Assembly (NCBI GenBank): GCA_002085355.1
Contig: NATN01000072.1
Coordinates: 1 to 9,246 of the forward strand
Source: Candidatus Zhuqueibacterota bacterium 4484_87
Lineage (GTDB): Bacteria > Zhuqueibacterota > Zhuqueibacteria > Thermofontimicrobiales > Thermofontimicrobiaceae
Length of the DNA: 9,246 nucleotides
Direction of reading: 5' to 3'
Part shown: piece by piece, positions 6,370 to 9,246 of the stretch
Position numbering within the stretch: position 1 is the first letter of the stretch
How the letters are laid out: each line of letters begins with the position of its first letter
Position numbers and translations under genes: made by a program
Notes under the pieces: generated by a model
What the model saw: only the letters and a program-made list of their open reading frames with translations
Told to the model about the DNA's origin: nothing
Database searches by the model: none

Positions 6370-7296
6370 TTAATTAGCTGCCTGATTCCTGAAGAATTCC
6401 ACCGTTTGATTTAATCCCTCTTCCAAATTGACTTGCGGAGACCAGCCCAGCAAACTTTTAGCTTTGGCGTTGTTTAAAACGCTGCGCATTTGCTCGCCGG
6501 GTTTAGCGGGTCCGTGTTTCTCTTCCATATTTGCGCCTGTCAGACGATTGAGCCGTTGAAAAAGTTCGTTAACATCGGTTTCAATTCCGGTGCCGATATT
6601 TATTGCCTCGCAGCCGTGGAAATCCAGGGCCTTCACATTTGCCGCGACGACATCGGAAACAAAAACATAATCCCGCGTCTGCTTGCCGTCGCCGTTGATA
6701 ACCGGCTGTTCCTTTTGCAGCAATTTCGACGCAAAAATTGCAATTACGCCGGCTTCGCCGCGTGGGTTCTGTCGGGGACCGTAAATGTTTGCGTAACGCA
6801 GCGCAGTGTACTGCAAACCATAAGTTTTAAAGTAGTAAAATAAATATTTTTCTCCGGTCAGTTTAGCGATTCCATAGGGAGATAGCGGGCGTGTCGGGTG
6901 TTCTTCGTCGGCTGGAAAATAATCCTGCTCTCCATAAATTGCACCGCCACTGGATATGAAGATCGCACGTTTTACGCCAGTGCGCACCGCTGCTTCCAGT
7001 AGATTGATCGTTCCGACTATGTTGTTTCTTGCGTCAAAGGTCGGATCTTTCACCGAAAGGCGAATATCCATTTGCGCCGCATGGTGATTTATCAGATCAA
7101 ATTTTTCCTGTTCAAATAAATCAAAAATCTGTTTGTCCTGAATGTCCATTTCCACAAATTTGGCGTTGGGATTTAAATTGTCTTTGGAACCGGTTCTCAA
7201 ATTGTCAACAACTACAACCTCATGTCCCAATTTCACGTACGCATCTGTCACATGGGAACCGATAAAACCAGCGCCTCCGGTCACTAAAATTTTCAT
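6370..7296 (-). CDS. NAD-dependent sugar epimerase, GalE-like extended SDR
   Basis: A 308-residue cytoplasmic extended short-chain dehydrogenase/reductase, most like UDP-glucose/UDP-N-acetylglucosamine 4-epimerases. It would interconvert nucleotide sugars for LPS, capsule or glycoprotein synthesis. The Rossmann NAD site is TGGAGFIG at 6-13, with Asp31 (VVDN) set to bind the adenosine ribose. The catalytic set is Ser115/Ser116 (ISSGGAIYG), Tyr141 and Lys145 (SPYGIAK). Later landmarks are RYANIYGPRQNP (168-179), GDGKQTRDYVFVSD (202-215) and the C-terminal LGWSPQ segment. Related 4,6-dehydratases usually have a Thr-Asp-Glu set that is absent here, so epimerase is preferred, but the exact sugar cannot be decided. 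The start at 7296 gives the canonical MKILVTGG. An upstream in-frame ATG at 7503 would add 69 residues read through the hairpin repeat, and I reject it. The activator gene follows after 54 bases. Confidence 0.9.
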   Translation of the reverse strand: MKILVTGGAGFIGSHVTDAYVKLGHEVVVVDNLRTGSKDNLNPNAKFVEMDIQDKQIFDLFEQEKFDLINHHAAQMDIRLSVKDPTFDARNNIVGTINLLEAAVRTGVKRAIFISSGGAIYGEQDYFPADEEHPTRPLSPYGIAKLTGEKYLFYYFKTYGLQYTALRYANIYGPRQNPRGEAGVIAIFASKLLQKEQPVINGDGKQTRDYVFVSDVVAANVKALDFHGCEAINIGTGIETDVNELFQRLNRLTGANMEEKHGPAKPGEQMRSVLNNAKAKSLLGWSPQVNLEEGLNQTVEFFRNQAAN

Positions 7297-7306
7297 CGTT
7301 CTGATT

Positions 7307-7312
7307 CCTCCT
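7307..7312 (-). promoter_or_regulatory. Ribosome binding site deciding the epimerase start
   Basis: A perfect AGGAGG on the minus strand, 10 bases before the ATG at 7296. It fixes the start at the Rossmann-fold methionine and excludes the longer frame opening at 7503. Confidence 0.8.
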
Positions 7313-7391
7313 GTTGCCGATCCATAGCAGCTATCTTTCTTTATTGTGTTTTGTAACTGTTCAGCTTGAGTCGTCTCTTTATAATTTTGTA

Positions 7392-7541
7392 AGCTGCTGA
7401 AGCAGCTATTTGCTTTTTGGTTTGTATTACACCACCATGCTGAAGCATGGTGTTCGTCCAAAAAGTCGGTAGTATTAACACCACGATTCATCGTGGTGTC
7501 CATAAATCAACATTGCAAGCTAATTAGCCGCTTCAGCGGCT
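7392..7541. repeat. REP/REPIN-like or MITE-like array of four hairpins
   Basis: Four perfect short hairpins lie in 150 bases. A: AGCTGC/GCAGCT, 7392-7407, loop TGAA. B: CACCATGC/GCATGGTG, 7433-7452, loop TGAA. C: ACACCACGA/TCGTGGTGT, 7478-7499, loop TTCA. D: AGCCGC/GCGGCT, 7526-7541, loop TTCA. The two outer hairpins resemble each other (AGCYGC) and the two inner ones share a CACCA stem. The loop is TGAA in the left pair and its complement TTCA in the right pair, so the whole is a nested imperfect inverted repeat. CTTTTTGG at 7413-7420 also pairs perfectly with CCAAAAAG at 7458-7465 around hairpin B, and GCTAATTAGC at 7519-7528 is a perfect palindrome beside D. Two REP-like units facing each other is the plan of REPINs, which are mobilised in trans by RAYT transposases. 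No transposase is in the window, so the family assignment is inferred. Confidence 0.75.
7413..7465. repeat. Outer stem enclosing hairpin B
   Basis: An 8-bp perfect inverted repeat (CTTTTTGG at 7413-7420, CCAAAAAG at 7458-7465) encloses hairpin B. The folded transcript or single strand would be a stem carrying an inner stem-loop. The arm sequence and the 37-base interior make this more than a simple terminator shape. Confidence 0.55.
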
Positions 7542-7638
7542 TTTGGAATAGTCATACCTGACTAGTTACCATATTTTAAAGGAAAACCGATAGTTCCTAA
7601 ATTTTGATTGTTTTTTGAACTGAATGAACAAATATTTC

Positions 7639-8910
7639 TTACAAAGCCTTAAAGGCAATATCTTTTCTGTAGTAAGCACCGTCAAAGGTAATTTTCCCTA
7701 CTGCATCGTAAGCGCGGCGGATTGCGTTGTTTATTGTTAATCCCATGGCAGTGACACCTAAAACTCTGCCGCCTGCGGTGACAATGTCATCGCCTCGCCT
7801 GCTTGTGCCGGCGTGGAAAATTTTTACATTTTTTTCAACAATTCTGTCGAGCCCGATTATTTTCTTCCCTTTTTCATAGCTTCCGGGATATCCGCCGGAA
7901 GCCATGATTACGCATACTGCGTACTGATTTGCTTTTTCCAGCGTTACATTTTCCAAATTTCCATCGATACAGGCTTCCATCACTGGTACAATGTCGCTTG
8001 TTATGAGCGGCAGAATGACTTGAGTCTCCGGATCGCCAAACCGGCAATTGAACTCTATCACTTTAGGCCCTTCGTGAGTCATCATCAGTCCGGCGTAAAG
8101 AACTCCGCGGTAGGGTCTGTCTTCCAGCGCCATGCCTTTGATGGTTGGTTTCAGAATTGTGTCTTCAATTATTTTAAGCAAATCATCGTCCACGAACACG
8201 GCTGGCGCATAGGCGCCCATGCCGCCGGTGTTGGGGCCTGTGTCCCCGTCAAAAATGGGCTTGTGATCCTGCGCTGGAATCAGTGTTTTAATGTTTGTAC
8301 CATCACTGAATGCTAATACTGACACTTCCTCGCCTTGCAAGAATTCTTCTATCACTACACGTCGGCTCGCGTCGCCAAATATTCTGTCCACCATCAGCTT
8401 TCTCAGAGCATCTAAAGCCTCTTTTTTGGTCTGGCACACAATGGCGCCTTTTCCGGCAGCCAAGCCGTCCGCCTTGATGACGATTGGGCTGCGCGAATTT
8501 TTTACGTATTCTTCAGCTCTGTCAAAAACATCGAAGGATTCATACCGTGCTGTGGGAATGTGATATTTTTCCATTAGATATTTGGAAAAAACTTTGCTGC
8601 TTTCGATCTCTGCCGCCTTTTGGCTGGGGCCGAAAATTTTCAGGCCTTTCTCCTGGAAATCATCGACAATGCCCTGGGCTAAGGGAATTTCAGGGCCCAC
8701 TACAGTGAGGTCGATATGTTTATCGCTGGCAAATTTGATCAACCCTTTGATGTCAGTCGCGGCAATGGGCACGCATTCAGCGATCTGGCTGATGCCGGCA
8801 TTCCCGGGAGCACAGTAAATTTTTTCAACCTGTTGACTTTGTTGAATTTTCCAGACAAGTGTATGCTCGCGTCCCCCGCTTCCAATAACCAGTACTTTCA
8901 TTTTTGTCAT
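7639..8910 (-). CDS. purD: Phosphoribosylamine-glycine ligase (GAR synthetase)
   Basis: A 423-residue cytoplasmic ATP-grasp enzyme for the second step of de novo purine synthesis: phosphoribosylamine + glycine + ATP give GAR + ADP + phosphate. Length and motifs match bacterial PurD throughout. The N-terminal phosphate-binding VLVIGSGGREH is at 6-16, and YCAPGNAG at 32-39. VVGPEIPLAQG is at 70-80. The ATP-grasp lysine/glycine loop KADGLAAGKG is at 146-155, and EEFLQGEEVSV at 188-198. The DHKPIFDGDTGPNTGGMGAY segment is at 215-234, metal/ATP residues FNCRFGDPETQ at 287-297, and the closing AYYRKDIAF at 412-420. No truncation or missing key residue is seen. The start at 8910 has GGAG only three bases before the ATG. 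The in-frame ATG at 8901 (giving MKVLVIGSGG directly) is an alternative that would shorten it by three residues. No other purine gene is in the window, and a 126-base gap lies upstream. Confidence 0.96.
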   Translation of the reverse strand: MTKMKVLVIGSGGREHTLVWKIQQSQQVEKIYCAPGNAGISQIAECVPIAATDIKGLIKFASDKHIDLTVVGPEIPLAQGIVDDFQEKGLKIFGPSQKAAEIESSKVFSKYLMEKYHIPTARYESFDVFDRAEEYVKNSRSPIVIKADGLAAGKGAIVCQTKKEALDALRKLMVDRIFGDASRRVVIEEFLQGEEVSVLAFSDGTNIKTLIPAQDHKPIFDGDTGPNTGGMGAYAPAVFVDDDLLKIIEDTILKPTIKGMALEDRPYRGVLYAGLMMTHEGPKVIEFNCRFGDPETQVILPLITSDIVPVMEACIDGNLENVTLEKANQYAVCVIMASGGYPGSYEKGKKIIGLDRIVEKNVKIFHAGTSRRGDDIVTAGGRVLGVTAMGLTINNAIRRAYDAVGKITFDGAYYRKDIAFKAL

Positions 8911-8944
8911 TTGCTCCGAACCTGTTTATTAACATTGAGTTGAA

Positions 8945-8957
8945 GTTAAAAATTAAC
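8945..8957. repeat. Short A/T palindrome upstream of purD
   Basis: GTTAA-AAA-TTAAC is a perfect 13-base inverted repeat, 35 bases before the purD start. A second TTAACA lies nearby at about 8929-8934. It might be an operator in the purD leader, but such palindromes arise easily in A/T-rich DNA. I do not recognise it as a PurR-type box. Confidence 0.2.
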
Positions 8958-9036
8958 AATATGATTTAATCTGCACATTTGCGTAACTATTTTTCTCTTT
9001 TTTATGCAATAAAAAAATCATAATTTGGCGTTTGTT

Positions 9037-9246
9037 TCATTTTAAGGCAAAAAGTAACGGCAGCCGTTCATTTATGCCGTAATTTATTTCCGGGAAAATC
9101 TTTGACCACAAAGCGGTCGAAGGTTCACCGTCAAGATTGATGACAGAGAGCGACTTATCCTTGAATATTGAAAATTGCAGTAATTTTTCTGCAGTTGCCA
9201 GCAGCGTCATTTTTTGCCGGACAATGATGAAGTGCGTCATTCGGTC
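9037..9246 (-). CDS. Unidentified CDS, 3' end or short gene at the window edge
   Basis: The frame is open from the window edge to a TGA at 9037-9039, giving at most 70 codons. An ATG at 9240 could start a 67-residue protein, but only six bases upstream are visible, so a ribosome-binding site cannot be assessed. It is equally possible that this is the C-terminal end of a longer gene. The protein has no membrane segment or known motif. The segment INLDGEPSTALWSKIFPEIN looks like ordinary coding sequence in composition. I do not recognise the family. The orientation agrees with all other genes in the window, and purD follows after 126 bases. Confidence 0.45.
   Translation of the reverse strand, partial: DRMTHFIIVRQKMTLLATAEKLLQFSIFKDKSLSVINLDGEPSTALWSKIFPEINYGINERLPLLFALK

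Larger units (their letters stand above)
7297..7638. other. 342-base gap between purD and the epimerase gene
   Basis: This stretch holds no believable gene. It contains the hairpin array at 7392-7541, the epimerase ribosome-binding site at 7307-7312, and A/T-rich flanks. Next to the array, 7551-7570 contains the palindrome ACTAGT within a sequence showing two similar copies of GGTA(N)xCTA on the minus strand, which may be an element end. I see no intrinsic terminator with a T-run just after purD, so the array itself may end or process the purD transcript. No convincing promoter for the epimerase gene was found. Confidence 0.7.

Noticed and set aside
5176..6414. A 412-codon open frame on the plus strand opposite the sigma-54 activator
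   Set aside because: It is exactly antisense to a gene with a full set of AAA+ motifs. Its product is a Phe/Cys/Arg-rich sequence with no recognisable domain, and I see no ribosome-binding site. It is a shadow of the codon use of the real gene.
7297..7503. An N-terminal extension of the epimerase, or a separate small gene in the repeat
   Set aside because: The residues come from palindromic repeat DNA, and the consensus ribosome-binding site and Rossmann start lie downstream.
7505..7530. A sigma-54 promoter (GG-N10-GC) upstream of the epimerase, within the repeat
   Set aside because: The nearest match on the minus strand has 11 bases between GG and GC and lies inside hairpin-forming DNA.
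7392..7541. CRISPR array
   Set aside because: The four hairpins differ in sequence, are not direct repeats, and have unequal spacers with inverted orientation. There are no cas genes.
8911..9036. A housekeeping promoter or purine riboswitch for purD in the 126-base gap
   Set aside because: Only weak -35/-10 matches in very A/T-rich DNA were found, and no three-way-junction purine aptamer pattern was seen.

Overview
The window is from a Gram-negative bacterium of moderate G+C. An LptE-type outer-membrane lipoprotein gene implies an LPS-bearing outer membrane. The gene mix (secreted subtilase with an acidic EF-hand-like insert, LptE next to a sigma-54 activator, TPR protein with a long acidic/proline-rich linker) resembles FCB-group or deep-branching lineages such as Calditrichota/KSB1. 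That placement is an inference from gene content; no rRNA or other marker is present to confirm it.

Every gene I can support lies on the minus strand, so transcription runs from high to low coordinates. In transcription order these are: the 3' end of an unidentified CDS (9246-9037); purD, the glycinamide ribonucleotide synthetase of purine synthesis (8910-7639); a 342-base gap (7638-7297) with a cluster of four hairpins that looks like a REP/REPIN-type or MITE-like repeat; a GalE-like NAD-dependent sugar epimerase (7296-6370); a sigma-54 activator without a sensory domain (6315-5122); an LptE-family lipoprotein (5071-4550); a gap of about 230 bases with A/T runs and an imperfect hairpin; a TPR protein (4317-3076); a small beta-carbonic-anhydrase-like protein (2996-2622) followed by an intrinsic terminator; a GT2 glycosyltransferase (2464-1589); and, overlapping it by ATGA, a secreted subtilisin-family protease running off the window at base 1.

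The epimerase, activator and lptE genes are spaced at about 50 bases each and probably form one transcription unit with a cell-envelope theme: nucleotide-sugar supply, regulation, and LPS export to the outer membrane. The glycosyltransferase and subtilase form a second, translationally coupled unit behind the terminator. purD is a housekeeping gene that appears unrelated to its neighbours.

I see no complete defence system, CRISPR array, phage, integrase or RNA gene. The most noteworthy structure is the hairpin array at 7392-7541. The small carbonic-anhydrase-like protein, the sensorless sigma-54 activator beside lptE, and the coupled GT2-subtilase pair come next.
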